Assembly: GCF_014279995.1 (NCBI RefSeq)
Contig: NZ_CP047935.1
Coordinates: 2,811,494 to 2,875,493 of the forward strand
Length of the DNA: 64,000 nt
Direction: 5' to 3'
DNA from: Synechococcus sp. BIOS-E4-1
Lineage (GTDB): Bacteria; Cyanobacteriota; Cyanobacteriia; PCC-6307; Cyanobiaceae
In this document: positions 34,522-46,152 of the stretch, in pieces
Numbering within the stretch: position 1 is the first letter of the stretch
Layout of the letters: each line of letters opens with the position of its first letter
Position numbers and translations under genes: made by a program
The notes under the pieces: model-generated
Told to the model about the DNA's origin: nothing
The model's database searches: none
Seen by the model: only the letters and a program-made list of their open reading frames with translations

Positions 34522-35640
34522 TTACTTAGAAGACTTGATTGATACCGGCGTGCCGTTAGCAAGCACCATGGATCCACTGATTGGAATCAAATCACCGGCT
34601 TTTAATCCTGACAAAACAGGAAAATAATCATCCTGCAAGTTGCCTAGTTTTAGGGGTGTGTTAACAGCAATTAGAGTAGTCGAAGGCAGCGTAGATATTG
34701 ACTTTTTCTGTTGAGGATTGACCTCTGCATTCTTCAAAAAAGATTGAATTGGAATGAGTTTATAGGTATAAGGTTGTTGAGCTTTAAACAACACTGCTGT
34801 AGCGGGCACGCCAGGATGACGCTGATTCCCAATAACAATTTTGGAGCGAATTAATTGCATAGGACGAAGACCTGCTTTTTCGTTAACAAACACTGCTCTA
34901 ACCCTTAGAGTGTTCAAGGGCTGATAGTTACTGGCATCGGACTCAAAATAGGGAGGGATGAAAGCAATTTTACCCTCACCAATAACATCGTTTTTTGACT
35001 CATCAAGCATTTTCACTTGTTGACCTAGCTTGATTTTGCTTGCTTGCAATGCAGGTACAGAAAGGTCAATGGAGAGATTTTCATTATTAACTACAAAAAA
35101 GTTACTCTTGCCTTGCTCGAAGTATTGACCGGGATTGACACCATATAAATCTCCGACAATGCCATTGATCGGTGACCGGATTGATCTCTTATCAAGAGCT
35201 TCTTGTTTTGCAACTAAATTGCTTTTTTTGCCAATGGCAGCAACTTTAGCTTCCTCTGCCGATTCCTTTGATTCTGCACCTTTTTTAAACAACCATTGTA
35301 TACGCTTTGCATGCAAATCAGCTTCTTTAAATTGGGCCTGCGCAGTTTTGAATTCGGCAATTTCTTGCGCATTATCTAAAACAACCAGAACCTGGCCACT
35401 TGTTACAGAATCACCTTCCTTGACGAGTACTTTTGTAATTAGACCACTGACTTGTGGCGTGAGCTGAATATACCCAGGATTGATCAAAGTTCCCTCAGCT
35501 TCAATTACCTCAGAAAAATCACGGGTTTGAATCCTCATCACATCGACCGGAAAAGCTTGAGGAGCTGGACTTTTACTTTGGCAACCTGCCATCATGCAGC
35601 TAAGCCCGCATAAAAAGCCAACTTTGACTGCTAATCGCAT
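34522..35640 (-). CDS. RND adaptor (membrane fusion) lipoprotein
   Basis: 372 residues from ATG 35640; a TTG upstream at 35664 is possible. A lipobox (MMAGC, Cys at about 20) anchors it to the membrane. Lipoyl-like and hairpin segments (AEGTLINPGYIQLTPQVSGL, EGDSVTSGQVLVVLD, then the alpha-helical AQAQFKEADLHAKR region) and a beta-barrel part are recognisable. It links the RND transporter to an outer-membrane channel. It is divergent from sufB2 across a 460-base region. Confidence 0.85.
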   Translation of the reverse strand: MRLAVKVGFLCGLSCMMAGCQSKSPAPQAFPVDVMRIQTRDFSEVIEAEGTLINPGYIQLTPQVSGLITKVLVKEGDSVTSGQVLVVLDNAQEIAEFKTAQAQFKEADLHAKRIQWLFKKGAESKESAEEAKVAAIGKKSNLVAKQEALDKRSIRSPINGIVGDLYGVNPGQYFEQGKSNFFVVNNENLSIDLSVPALQASKIKLGQQVKMLDESKNDVIGEGKIAFIPPYFESDASNYQPLNTLRVRAVFVNEKAGLRPMQLIRSKIVIGNQRHPGVPATAVLFKAQQPYTYKLIPIQSFLKNAEVNPQQKKSISTLPSTTLIAVNTPLKLGNLQDDYFPVLSGLKAGDLIPISGSMVLANGTPVSIKSSK

Positions 35641-36102
35641 TTTGGAGCGGACGTGCGAAGGCAAAATTGGGTCACTAAATTTGCCTAAGCCTAGCTCTTA
35701 AGTCTGCTCTCATGTAATTCGTCAACAAGTATTTCACGGCGTTAGCACTTGCCAACAAAAAGCAACAATATCATTATCAACCAGCTCTTCGATTTAAACA
35801 TCGGCTCAATAATTTTTAAGTATCAGCTCCTGACACTGAAGAATTTCATAGATTGCATGATTAATTCTAAAAGTTCATTCTGCAGAATCTGCCCAAGCAA
35901 ACCGTACACGCCCGAATGATGCGCAAGTGCGTATCAGTTGCAGGCTGACCATTGACTCATCACTGATTAGCTTAACAGGGAATCACAATCTGCATGCTGC
36001 TTACGGTCACAAGGCTGTTAGCTTTTTGACCAAAAAAACAAACTTTCTCACCCTAATCTCATTCGACTCTCATTCAAAAATACCTGGACAAGGCATTGAT
36101 TT
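35641..36102. promoter_or_regulatory. AT-rich divergent region between RND adaptor and sufB2
   Basis: About 460 bases with no gene seen. No AAC-N6-GTT SufR-type box was found. It contains the imperfect palindrome at 35917-35936 and a distant AGCTTAACAG/CTGTTAGCT pair. Promoters for both directions must lie here; their exact positions cannot be fixed by eye. Confidence 0.5.
35917..35936. promoter_or_regulatory. Palindrome upstream of sufB2
   Basis: TGATGCGCA-AG-TGCGTATCA: 8 of 9 positions match across the arms. It lies about 170 bases before the sufB2 start. It does not resemble the SufR box of the resident operon and may bind another regulator. Confidence 0.4.
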
Positions 36103-37554
36103 ATGAAAGACACACCCGGTGAATCCTCTGCTGAAGAGCTTGTCGAGCAACCTTATAAGTATGGATTCGTCACAGAGATTGAAGAAGAAAAAATCCCTAA
36201 AGGGATTGATGAGGATGTGATTCGCTTGATCTCGGCTAAAAAAGATGAGCCGGATTTTATGCTTGAGTTTCGCCTTAAAGCCTATCAGAACTGGCTATCT
36301 CAGGATGAACCTGACTGGGCAAAGCTAGGATATCCACAGATTGATTATCAAGACATTATTTATTATGCGGCACCTAAAACAAAAGAGAAAAAGCGAAGCC
36401 TTGAAGAAGTTGACCCTGAACTCCTGGATACATTCAGCAGACTAGGAATCCCACTGAGTGAACAAAAAAGGTTAGGAAATGTAGCAGTAGATGCGGTGTT
36501 CGACAGCGTTTCGATTGCAACAACATTCAAAGAAAAACTTGCGGAGCATGGTGTAATCTTTTGCGGCTTTGCAGAAGCCGTAAAAGAGCATCCTGAACTT
36601 GTCAAAAAATATCTTGGTACTGTCATCCCCAGTAACGATAATTTCTTTGCCGCCTTAAACGCTTCGGTGTTTAGCGATGGCACTTTCGTCTATATCCCCA
36701 AGGGCGTGGAATGCCCGATGGAGCTTTCTTCCTATTTTCGGATTAACTCCGGAGATGCCGGACAGTTCGAGCGAACCCTGATCGTGGCGGAAGAAGGCGC
36801 TTCCGTCAGTTACCTCGAGGGCTGCACTGCACCGATGTTCGACACCAATCAACTTCATGCCGCCGTGGTTGAACTGATTGCACTTGACGATGCCTCCATC
36901 AAATACTCCACTGTTCAGAACTGGTATCCAGGTGATGAGAACGGTGTTGGCGGCATCTACAACTTCGTGACCAAACGTGGACAGTGCCGTGGTGCCAGAA
37001 GCTGCATCAGCTGGACCCAGGTGGAGACCGGTTCAGCGATCACCTGGAAATATCCCAGTTGCGTTTTGATCGGCGAAGATTCCGTTGGTGAATTTTATTC
37101 CGTTGCTTTAACACATCATCTTCAACAGGCAGATACCGGCACAAAAATGATTCATATCGGTCCCCATACACGCTCAACCATTGTCAGCAAGGGGATCAGT
37201 GCAGGCAGATCGAGCAACAGTTATCGAGGACTTGTTCATGTCAACCCTTCCGCCAAAGGAGCTCGAAACTACAGCCAGTGCGATTCCATGCTCATAGGAG
37301 ACAATGCCAGCGCCAATACCTATCCTTATATCCATTGCCAACAAATGAATTCTGCAATTGAACATGAGGCCAGCACCTGCCGGATTTCAGAAGACCAGCT
37401 CTTCTATCTGCAGAGTCGCGGCATCGGTTTCGAGGAAGCGGTTTCGATGATGGTGAGTGGTTTTTGTCAGGACGTTTATAACCAGTTACCCATGGAATTT
37501 GCAGCAGAAGCCGACAAACTTCTCTCACTTCGCCTGGAGGGAGCCGTGGGGTAA
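36103..37554 (+). CDS. sufB2: SufB paralog
   Basis: 483 residues, intact, with all conserved blocks of SufB including [12 protein letters not shown] and [19 protein letters not shown]. The first ~190 codons are AT-rich and diverged from resident sufB. Later parts show short stretches identical to it (36775-36830 against 24034-24089; about 37370-37470 nearly identical). Key Cys residues are retained, so it should be able to form a scaffold. No ftrC precedes it, in contrast to the resident operon. Confidence 0.9.
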   Translation: MKDTPGESSAEELVEQPYKYGFVTEIEEEKIPKGIDEDVIRLISAKKDEPDFMLEFRLKAYQNWLSQDEPDWAKLGYPQIDYQDIIYYAAPKTKEKKRSLEEVDPELLDTFSRLGIPLSEQKRLGNVAVDAVFDSVSIATTFKEKLAEHGVIFCGFAEAVKEHPELVKKYLGTVIPSNDNFFAALNASVFSDGTFVYIPKGVECPMELSSYFRINSGDAGQFERTLIVAEEGASVSYLEGCTAPMFDTNQLHAAVVELIALDDASIKYSTVQNWYPGDENGVGGIYNFVTKRGQCRGARSCISWTQVETGSAITWKYPSCVLIGEDSVGEFYSVALTHHLQQADTGTKMIHIGPHTRSTIVSKGISAGRSSNSYRGLVHVNPSAKGARNYSQCDSMLIGDNASANTYPYIHCQQMNSAIEHEASTCRISEDQLFYLQSRGIGFEEAVSMMVSGFCQDVYNQLPMEFAAEADKLLSLRLEGAVG

Positions 37555-37602
37555 AGACCCTGATCCAGACCCCAACAACGCAGTATTTCTTTAATTTTCT
37601 CC

Positions 37603-38391
37603 ATGATTAATCCGGATTCAGAGCTTCTCCTCGACATCACTGATCTGCATGCATCCGTTGAGGATCAGCCCATCCTCAAAGGTGTGAATCTCCAGATCAG
37701 AGCCGGTGAAATTCACGCGATCATGGGCCGCAACGGCAGCGGCAAAAGCACACTCTCCAAGGTCCTGGCCGGCCATCCCGCCTATCAGGTCACCGGCGGC
37801 AGTGTCCGTTACCGCGGTGAAGACCTGTTTGAACTTGAGGCAGAAGAGCGGGCACGCCTTGGTGTGTTTCTCAGCTTCCAGTATCCGGTTGAGATCCCCG
37901 GCGTCAGCAATCTGGAATTTCTGCGCGTGTCCACCAATGCGCGGCGCGAGAAACGGGGCCAGGAAGAACTCGACACCTTTGACTTTGAAGACCACGTGCG
38001 CGAGAAGCTCAAGGTGGTGCAGATGGATCCGGCCTTCCTGGAGCGCAGCGTCAATCAGGGCTTCTCCGGTGGCGAGAAGAAGCGCAATGAAATCCTGCAG
38101 ATGGCATTGCTGGAACCGGTGGTGGCGATCCTTGATGAAACCGATTCCGGCCTCGATATCGACGCCCTGCGCATTGTGGCCGGCGGTGTGAATCAGCTCT
38201 CCGGTCCGCAGAACGCCACGATCCTGATCACCCATTACCAGCGATTGCTCGATGAAATCACTCCCGACTACGTGCATGTGATGGCCGCCGGCCGCATCCT
38301 GCGCACCGGCGGTCGTGATCTGGCTGTTGAGCTGGAGAAAACCGGCTACGACTGGGTTGATAAGCAGCTCGCCGCAGAGGGAGTGGCCTGA
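37603..38391 (+). CDS. sufC2: SufC paralog, identical to the resident copy from codon 13
   Basis: 262 residues from an ATG, with all ABC ATPase motifs of the resident SufC. Only the first 13 codons differ between the copies. The near-total identity of this gene next to a diverged sufB2 and sufD2 shows that it was copied from the resident operon recently. Both SufC proteins are therefore interchangeable in practice. Confidence 0.93.
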   Translation: MINPDSELLLDITDLHASVEDQPILKGVNLQIRAGEIHAIMGRNGSGKSTLSKVLAGHPAYQVTGGSVRYRGEDLFELEAEERARLGVFLSFQYPVEIPGVSNLEFLRVSTNARREKRGQEELDTFDFEDHVREKLKVVQMDPAFLERSVNQGFSGGEKKRNEILQMALLEPVVAILDETDSGLDIDALRIVAGGVNQLSGPQNATILITHYQRLLDEITPDYVHVMAAGRILRTGGRDLAVELEKTGYDWVDKQLAAEGVA

Positions 38392-38515
38392 TCATGCTGA
38401 GCAGTGTGCTGGCACCGGTGCAGCAGCGAGGACGTGAAGCCCTCCAGCGTCTGGGATTGCCCACCCGTAAACAGGAAGCCTGGCGGCTCACCGACCTCAA
38501 ACGCCTTGAGGCCGT
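37641..38515. repeat. 875-bp tract identical to 22344-23218
   Basis: Second copy of the conversion tract, in the opposite orientation in the window. It begins at the third base of sufC2 codon 13 and ends in GCCGT within codon 41 of sufD2, just where the two SufD proteins start to differ. Confidence 0.85.
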
Positions 38516-39581
38516 TCATGGCCTGCCTCCCATTGACGCCGATCTCGAGAATGATTGGCCACAACCACCGCAAAGCGGAGTCCGCTTGCTGCTTGGGTCT
38601 GACCAACATCCATTGGAAGGGGTTGAGCTCCCAACGGGCATCAAAGCCTTGAACAGTGATGAGCTCGAGGTCCTTCTCGGTCGCGCAACAGATCACTGCG
38701 GCTGCTCGCAGGACTGGCCAGTGGAACTGAACAAGTCCTGCAGCCGTCAGGTCCTCGCTTTACAGATCAGCGGCAAGGCTCCAGCAGTGGAACTCGTGAT
38801 TGCTGCCAGTGGTTCAGGCATGCTGGCAACGCGTGTTCTGCTGGTGCTTGAGCCGAACGCCGAACTCGAGCTGCTCCAGGTCTTCCAGTCAAAAGACGGC
38901 GTTGCGCATAGCCATCTGTGTGAAATCCTGCTCGGGGAAGAGTCACAGCTTCAGCATGGCTTGGTCTCCATGGGCGATGGCAGCAGTTCACTGCTGACAA
39001 CGCTGGCCATCCAACAAGAGCCTCGCAGCCACTACGCATTGTCCTCCTTCGTTCAGGGGTCGTTGTTCGCTCGAATCGAGCCAAGAATCGTGCAACTGAG
39101 TGGGCAAGCCTTTACCTCTCTGAAGGGATTGGCTGTCGCTGCCGATGAGCAGCAAGTCGGCGTGCACTCCGCAATGCGTTTTGACGGCCCCGAGGGTGAA
39201 CTGGATCAACTGCAGAAAAGTCTTGTCTCAGGAAAATCGCACACGATTTTCAATGGCTCGATTCAGGTGCCCAAAGAAGCACAACGAACCAATGCGGCAC
39301 AACTCAGTCGCAATTTGATGTTATCGAGCCGTGCACGCGTTGATACCAAGCCAGAGCTTGAAATCATCGCTGACGACGTGAAGTGTGCTCACGGCGCCAC
39401 TGTCAGCCAGCTGCAGGAGGATGAACTGTTTTATCTGCGTAGTCGCGGAATCACTGAAGTGGAAGCAACAGCATTACTCCTGAATGGATATTGCCAGGAA
39501 GTGATTGATCAGTTACCGGCAAATGCTGAACGATGGCAGCTTTCAAAAAGAATGCACGATGCACTGATGGCAACGACTTAG
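38394..39581 (+). CDS. sufD2: SufD paralog, chimeric
   Basis: 395 residues. The first ~40 are identical to resident SufD and the rest is only moderately similar. The C-terminal block (IIADDVKCAHGATVSQLQE) with its conserved His is present. It starts 2 bases after sufC2. No sufS follows: after the stop there are about 420 bases of non-coding DNA. The 3' edge is AT-rich, so this part probably kept its original donor sequence. Confidence 0.9.
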   Translation: MLSSVLAPVQQRGREALQRLGLPTRKQEAWRLTDLKRLEAVHGLPPIDADLENDWPQPPQSGVRLLLGSDQHPLEGVELPTGIKALNSDELEVLLGRATDHCGCSQDWPVELNKSCSRQVLALQISGKAPAVELVIAASGSGMLATRVLLVLEPNAELELLQVFQSKDGVAHSHLCEILLGEESQLQHGLVSMGDGSSSLLTTLAIQQEPRSHYALSSFVQGSLFARIEPRIVQLSGQAFTSLKGLAVAADEQQVGVHSAMRFDGPEGELDQLQKSLVSGKSHTIFNGSIQVPKEAQRTNAAQLSRNLMLSSRARVDTKPELEIIADDVKCAHGATVSQLQEDELFYLRSRGITEVEATALLLNGYCQEVIDQLPANAERWQLSKRMHDALMATT

Positions 39582-40001
39582 CCATTCAGTCTTCCATCCT
39601 GAAAACAGATCAACCCACTACTTTCATAAAAACAAGTCAAGCATCCATTTCAAATGCTGTGAAAACCAAACTTTGATCTTATTACAGTCATCAAAACCAC
39701 TCGGGACAATTTCAATTCTGATTTCGGGAAAGACTTGGCGACGATTAATGTCATTTACCGATCAACAGGGCAGCTGATCCAGTTCAAGCTTCAGAGGTTT
39801 GTTCGAGTCTGACTCCACTCAGGCATGGACCGGACCGAATCATGACGGGCAGGACCTTGCGTTCCAACTCGAACATCAATCAACGGCCTCCACAGATGAA
39901 AGCAGGCCTGCTGCCGGTGGTTGAGCACTTGCGCTGCGTTTCTGAAATCGTCGCCATGAGTCATCTCAGGTCAGAATGCCGCGACGTGTGGGGCCAACCC
40001 T
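39582..40001. other. Intergenic region after sufD2
   Basis: About 420 bases; the first ~180 are AT-rich, the remainder has host-like composition, so the island edge may lie near 39760. No gene, terminator or tRNA was recognised. A few short frames occur but none has convincing composition. Confidence 0.4.
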
Positions 40002-40373
40002 GTGAGACTGCCACTGATGCTTTTAGGGTTTGCCTTGATGCTGCCTTCAACGGTTCAGGCCAAGCCCAAAAAGGTTCCCTTCCCGACCAGGGAGGAACTG
40101 CGATCACTCCAACTGATGGCCTACAGCTGCTCGCGCGCGAATGATCAAGACAGCTGCAGCAAGACCCGCAACCTTGCTGATCCACTCATGGACCACCCCA
40201 GACTTTCGGCTGCCTGCAAAGACACCGTATGGGAACTGGTTCAGGCCTCACAAGTGGTCACGACCAACAGCTTCCAGCGCCGTGACAGCATCGACCGTCC
40301 TGCACGACGGCTGACGCTGGTCTGTGCCGAACCGGACAAGCCGCAAGAACCTGCTGCCCCAACCCAGACTTGA
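40002..40373 (+). CDS. Small secreted hypothetical protein
   Basis: 123 residues from a GTG. The signal peptide (LPLMLLGFALMLPSTVQAKP) is cleaved after VQA at about 20. The mature part is helical with four Cys (YSCSRANDQDSCSKTRN, AACKDTVW, LVCAEP) and a Pro/Gln-rich tail. This looks like a small periplasmic protein; the family is not recognised. Confidence 0.55.
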   Translation: MRLPLMLLGFALMLPSTVQAKPKKVPFPTREELRSLQLMAYSCSRANDQDSCSKTRNLADPLMDHPRLSAACKDTVWELVQASQVVTTNSFQRRDSIDRPARRLTLVCAEPDKPQEPAAPTQT

Positions 40374-40387
40374 GTCACTGCGAGGAC

Positions 40388-40627
40388 TCAATCCCATTCG
40401 AAGTCAAAGCGTTGATCAGGCAGCAGCCGCGTCAGCTCACTGCCTGCAACCTGCCACAGCTGGCTTGAGATCAGCGGATGTGAACGCAGTTCACGGACCA
40501 GCTCTTTCACATCACCTTCCGTGAGTCCATGGCTGGACACCATCGATTCCAGACGTTTCTGAAAGTGCTCAAACACCATCTGTTCCTGCTCAGACAGCGG
40601 GCTGGCGTTGGGGTGATTGATATCCAT
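40388..40627 (-). CDS. Small conserved-looking hypothetical
   Basis: 79 residues, acidic and helical (EQMVFEHFQKRLESMVSS, GDVKELVRELRSHPL, SELTRLLPDQRF). It converges with the secreted-protein gene and is divergent from pgm across about 110 bases. No known motif. Confidence 0.55.
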   Translation of the reverse strand: MDINHPNASPLSEQEQMVFEHFQKRLESMVSSHGLTEGDVKELVRELRSHPLISSQLWQVAGSELTRLLPDQRFDFEWD

Positions 40628-40647
40628 AACGCTTCAGAAGCCGTTAG

Positions 40648-42396
<1,749 letters not shown>

Positions 42397-42425
42397 GCTG
42401 ACATGACCGTGGGGCAGCAGGAGTC

Positions 42426-42707
42426 TCAACGACGTCGTTGCCCCCGCAGACCGCCTTTGCGTGAGCGGTACTCCTCCTCCGGAGCACCCTCCTGAAGCTG
42501 GCGCATGCTTTCGATCGATGAACCGAACAGCACAGCGGAGAAGATCACCACGCCATAGAGATAGAACAATCGGCTGGGAGAGATGTCGGCAGGCGTGTTG
42601 CGGATGAACGTGTCCAGGAAGATCGAGAGAACAATGCCAACGCCTGCGCCGATCAACGCAGCCCAGAGGACTTTGAAGCCATTGAATCCACTGGGTTCGC
42701 GTCTCAT
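42426..42707 (-). CDS. Small membrane protein after the RND pump
   Basis: 93 residues with two membrane segments (about 10-30 and 45-65). Its start codon shares bases with the stop of the RND gene (42707), so they are translationally coupled. The C-terminus is basic (RKGGLRGQRRR). It may be a pump accessory protein; the family is not recognised. Confidence 0.55.
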   Translation of the reverse strand: MRREPSGFNGFKVLWAALIGAGVGIVLSIFLDTFIRNTPADISPSRLFYLYGVVIFSAVLFGSSIESMRQLQEGAPEEEYRSRKGGLRGQRRR

Positions 42708-45700
42708 CAGCTGATCAGTGCCGAGCCATCATCACCGCTTGACGGTGATCCTTCGGATGAACCAGCCGCCTGCCCAAGCAGAGACTTGAGCACGACATAA
42801 AAAACCGGCACGACGAACAGCGATAGGACGGTGGCGATCAGCAGACCACCGAACACCACAGCCCCGAGAGACGTCTGGCTACGGGCACCTGCACCGCTGG
42901 CGAAAACCAGCGGCATGAAACCGAACAGCGAGGAGATCGCCGTCATCAAAATCGGCCTCAGGCGGGAACCAGCCGCAAAACGGGCAGCCTCCAGGGCATT
43001 GGCACCAGCCTGCATCCGCTGATTGGCCATATCCACGATCAGGATTCCATTGCCAGCGGCAAGGCCGATCAACATCACCAGGCCCACCTGGGCATAAACA
43101 TTGAGCACTTCACCCCGCAAGGCCAGAAAGGCGAGTGCGCCCAACATGGCTGTCGGCACTGTCATCAGAATGATCAGCGGATCGGCGTAGCTTTCGTACT
43201 GCGCAGACAGCACCAGGTACACCGCCAGGATGCCGAGGGCAAAGATCACCACTGCCAGGGCACCGGCCTTCACTTCCTCACGGGAAATTCCGGTCCAGTC
43301 GAAACTGAGACCCTGCGGGTTGATGGTCTCAAAGATCCCCTTCATTGCTTTGATCGCCTGACCAGAGCTGTTCCCTGCCGCGGGCGTGCCTTCGATCTTG
43401 ATGGCTCTGTAGAGATTGAAGTGAGGAACCACCGTGGGCCCCAGGGTTTCACGCACGCTGAAGAACTCCCCTAGCGAAATCAGATCACCGTTAGTGCTCT
43501 TGACGTAGAGGGCTGAAAGACGCTCAGGGGTCGCACGACTTTGAGCATCGGCCTGGACATAGACCCGACGCACCTTGCCCTCCTGGAAGGTGTCGTTCAC
43601 ATAGAGGCCACCGAAGTTGATACTGAAGGTCTGCATGGCAGCACCGAAGTCAACATCAACAGCGGCCATGCGATCGCGATCCACCTGAATCTCGATCTGT
43701 GGCGATTCAGGAGCGAACAGCGTGTAGACACGGTTGAGATCATGGTCAGCATTACCGGCCTGGATCAGGCGTGCTGCCGTGCCATAAAAATCAGCCAGGC
43801 TGTAGGCCCCACCACTCTGATCGAGCAGCTGAAACTCAAATCCACCGCCAGTGCCATAGCCGGGGATGGCCGGAGGTTCAACGACAAACACCCTGGCACC
43901 ATCCACCGAACGGACCAGCTTCTGATTGAGCCGCTCCACGATCGCCCCCACGGTCTGATCCCGTTGCTTTCGCTCAGACCAGTTGCTGGTGCCGAAGAAG
44001 AACAAGCCCTTGTTGGGACTGTTGCCATCCAGGCTTGCCCCGCTGAACACCGACGCCGCCGTGATGTCCTTTTCCGTGCGCAGTACGGCAGCCACCTGCT
44101 GATTGATCGCCTCAGTGACCTGGGTGGAGACGCCCTCCGGTGCCTGCACCACGCCAATCGCGTAACCCTGATCTTCGATCGGCACAAACCCACCAGGAAT
44201 GGCCTGGAAAGCAACGGCCGTAAGCAGGATGCCGATGCCAAGGATGCTCATCACCAGTCGACGACGACCGAGAGCCCACTCCAAAGCGGAGGCGTAGCGG
44301 CTCTCCATCACGGCATAAGCACTGTTGAATTTGGCGAAAATGATCGGTGTAAACCAACCAAGAGCCAGGCCCAGGGCTGGATAGACCGTCACTGGGATGA
44401 TTCTGCTGACTCCGACAAGAATCAAGCCTGTAATGGCTCCACCGATGGTGAAAGGCAGGGTGACCGGTCGATCGATCAAGCGCCCCAGCAGCAGACCGAT
44501 CAAGGCACCAAGAGCCATCGGAATCATCACCAGAGGCGCTCCAGCCCCGACCACCAGCAACCCATACACAAAACCGATCACCATGCCGGCAATGGCATAG
44601 CTCCGCCGTCCTGGATCCTTGGATTCGCGTGCCAGCAACAGTGCGGACAACATCGGCGAGAAGGTGAGCGCATTGAAGGTGGAGATGGCGATCGAGAAGA
44701 TCACCGTGGCCGCGAACTGTTTGTAGATCGTTCCCGTCGCACCCGGGAAAAACAGCACTGGCAGGAACACCGCGAACTTCACCAAGGACGTGGCGATGAC
44801 CGCGGAGAACAGCTCATCCATGGTGGCTTTCGCCGCTTCAAGAGCCGTCATCCCCTCCGCTTTTTTGGTGGAGGTGTCCTCGATCACGGTGATCGCATCA
44901 TCGACCACGAGACCCGTTGCCAGCACCAGACCAAACAAGGTGAGCTGATTCAGGGAAAACCCGAAGCCAAGCACCAGACCGAAAGTGCCGATCAGCGCCA
45001 CGGGGATTGCAATCCCAGGAACCAGGGTGGCCTTCCAGTTCTGAAGAAACAGGAAAAGAATCAAAACAACGAGCACCACCGCATCCCGCAGGGAATTCAC
45101 CACGCCCTGGATGGAGGCGCTGATGAAGTCGGTGTTGTCGTAGATCTTTTCCATCTTCATGCCCACGGGCATGGTCGTCTCAAAGTCGGCTAAGACCTGC
45201 TTCACGCCGTCCGACACCTCCAGCGCATTGCTGCCTGAAAGCTGATAAACAGCCAGCCCCACGGACGGAACACCCTGGAGATCGGTGGCGCTGACGGCAT
45301 ATGACTCACCACCGAGCTGAACATTGCCCACATCTCCAAGACGCACAAGGCCGCCCCCTTCAGCAGTTCGCACCACCATCTGCTCAAATTCCTCGACGCT
45401 GCGCAGCCGACCCTGGAGCTGCACGGTGAAGGTGAACTGCTGCCCCTTCGGAGAAGGCTCACCGCCCACCTGACCAGCGGGTACGAGGCGATTCTGGCTG
45501 GAGAGCTGGTTGACCACATCGGTCGACGTGAGGCCGAAACTGGTGAGCTTGTCTGGATCAAGCCACAGCCGAAACGCCAGTTTGCGGTTACCGAAGTAAG
45601 TGAGGTCGCCGACGCCGCTCACCCGCTTGATGGCATCAGTGAGCTTCAGATCCAGCAGTCCGCTGATCGTCTCAGCGCTGTAGGTGATCTGGTCCGGATC

Positions 45701-46141
45701 CGCACTGCCGAAGTTGTAGACGAGCAGAATCGAGTTGGACGCCTTATTGACGCTGACTCCAGCCTTGCGAACCTCCTCTGGCAACTGCGGTTCTGCCAGA
45801 GCCACACGGTTCTGCACATTGACCTGATTGATGTCACCGTCGGTGCCGCTGGCGAAGGCCACATCGATGGCACTGACTCCATCGGCGGAACTGTTGGACT
45901 TGATGAAGTCCATGTTCTCCACACCGTTGATCTGCTGCTCAAGAACACTGGTGACGCCCTCCTCAACAGAGACGGCATCGGCACCGGTGTAATTGGCCCT
46001 GACTTTGACGGTTGGGGGAGCGATGTCCGGAAGATTCTCGATCGGAAGAAGCGGAATCGCAATCAATCCCACGATCACGATCAAGATGCTGCAGACCGTT
46101 GTGAGAACGGGTCTGGTAATGAAATTATTGGAGGCGGACAT
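42707..46141 (-). CDS. RND-family efflux transporter (GC-rich copy)
   Basis: 1144 residues of HAE1/AcrB type, longer than the low-GC pump because of extra segments around the middle membrane helices. The relay region (LVVDDAITVIEDT) and C-terminal GLAAGNGILIVDMANQR are present. It lies 11 bases after its adaptor gene. Composition matches the host genome, so it is probably the resident pump. No outer-membrane channel gene is nearby. Confidence 0.88.
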   Translation of the reverse strand: MSASNNFITRPVLTTVCSILIVIVGLIAIPLLPIENLPDIAPPTVKVRANYTGADAVSVEEGVTSVLEQQINGVENMDFIKSNSSADGVSAIDVAFASGTDGDINQVNVQNRVALAEPQLPEEVRKAGVSVNKASNSILLVYNFGSADPDQITYSAETISGLLDLKLTDAIKRVSGVGDLTYFGNRKLAFRLWLDPDKLTSFGLTSTDVVNQLSSQNRLVPAGQVGGEPSPKGQQFTFTVQLQGRLRSVEEFEQMVVRTAEGGGLVRLGDVGNVQLGGESYAVSATDLQGVPSVGLAVYQLSGSNALEVSDGVKQVLADFETTMPVGMKMEKIYDNTDFISASIQGVVNSLRDAVVLVVLILFLFLQNWKATLVPGIAIPVALIGTFGLVLGFGFSLNQLTLFGLVLATGLVVDDAITVIEDTSTKKAEGMTALEAAKATMDELFSAVIATSLVKFAVFLPVLFFPGATGTIYKQFAATVIFSIAISTFNALTFSPMLSALLLARESKDPGRRSYAIAGMVIGFVYGLLVVGAGAPLVMIPMALGALIGLLLGRLIDRPVTLPFTIGGAITGLILVGVSRIIPVTVYPALGLALGWFTPIIFAKFNSAYAVMESRYASALEWALGRRRLVMSILGIGILLTAVAFQAIPGGFVPIEDQGYAIGVVQAPEGVSTQVTEAINQQVAAVLRTEKDITAASVFSGASLDGNSPNKGLFFFGTSNWSERKQRDQTVGAIVERLNQKLVRSVDGARVFVVEPPAIPGYGTGGGFEFQLLDQSGGAYSLADFYGTAARLIQAGNADHDLNRVYTLFAPESPQIEIQVDRDRMAAVDVDFGAAMQTFSINFGGLYVNDTFQEGKVRRVYVQADAQSRATPERLSALYVKSTNGDLISLGEFFSVRETLGPTVVPHFNLYRAIKIEGTPAAGNSSGQAIKAMKGIFETINPQGLSFDWTGISREEVKAGALAVVIFALGILAVYLVLSAQYESYADPLIILMTVPTAMLGALAFLALRGEVLNVYAQVGLVMLIGLAAGNGILIVDMANQRMQAGANALEAARFAAGSRLRPILMTAISSLFGFMPLVFASGAGARSQTSLGAVVFGGLLIATVLSLFVVPVFYVVLKSLLGQAAGSSEGSPSSGDDGSALIS

Positions 46142-46152
46142 GACTCAGTCGC

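Larger units (their letters stand above)
31100..39760. other. Lower-GC island: RND pump and second sufBCD
   Basis: Base composition falls visibly from about 31.1 kb and rises again at about 39.8 kb; the RND genes, the 5' half of sufB2 and the 3' edge of sufD2 are AT-rich compared with neighbours. The sufC2 and adjoining sequences are GC-rich and match the resident operon. Acquisition by transfer followed by conversion from the resident suf genes is the simplest reading. No integrase, tRNA or direct repeat at the edges was recognised. Confidence 0.55.

Noticed and set aside
39790-39830. T-arm-like stretch (TTTGTTCGAGTCTGACT) suggesting a tRNA
   Set aside because: No matching acceptor, D or anticodon arms could be placed around it.
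43541-45193. 550-codon open frame on the plus strand
   Set aside because: Lies entirely antisense to the RND transporter, is His/Gln/Arg-rich without a fold pattern, and is explained by the GC-rich codon use of the real gene.
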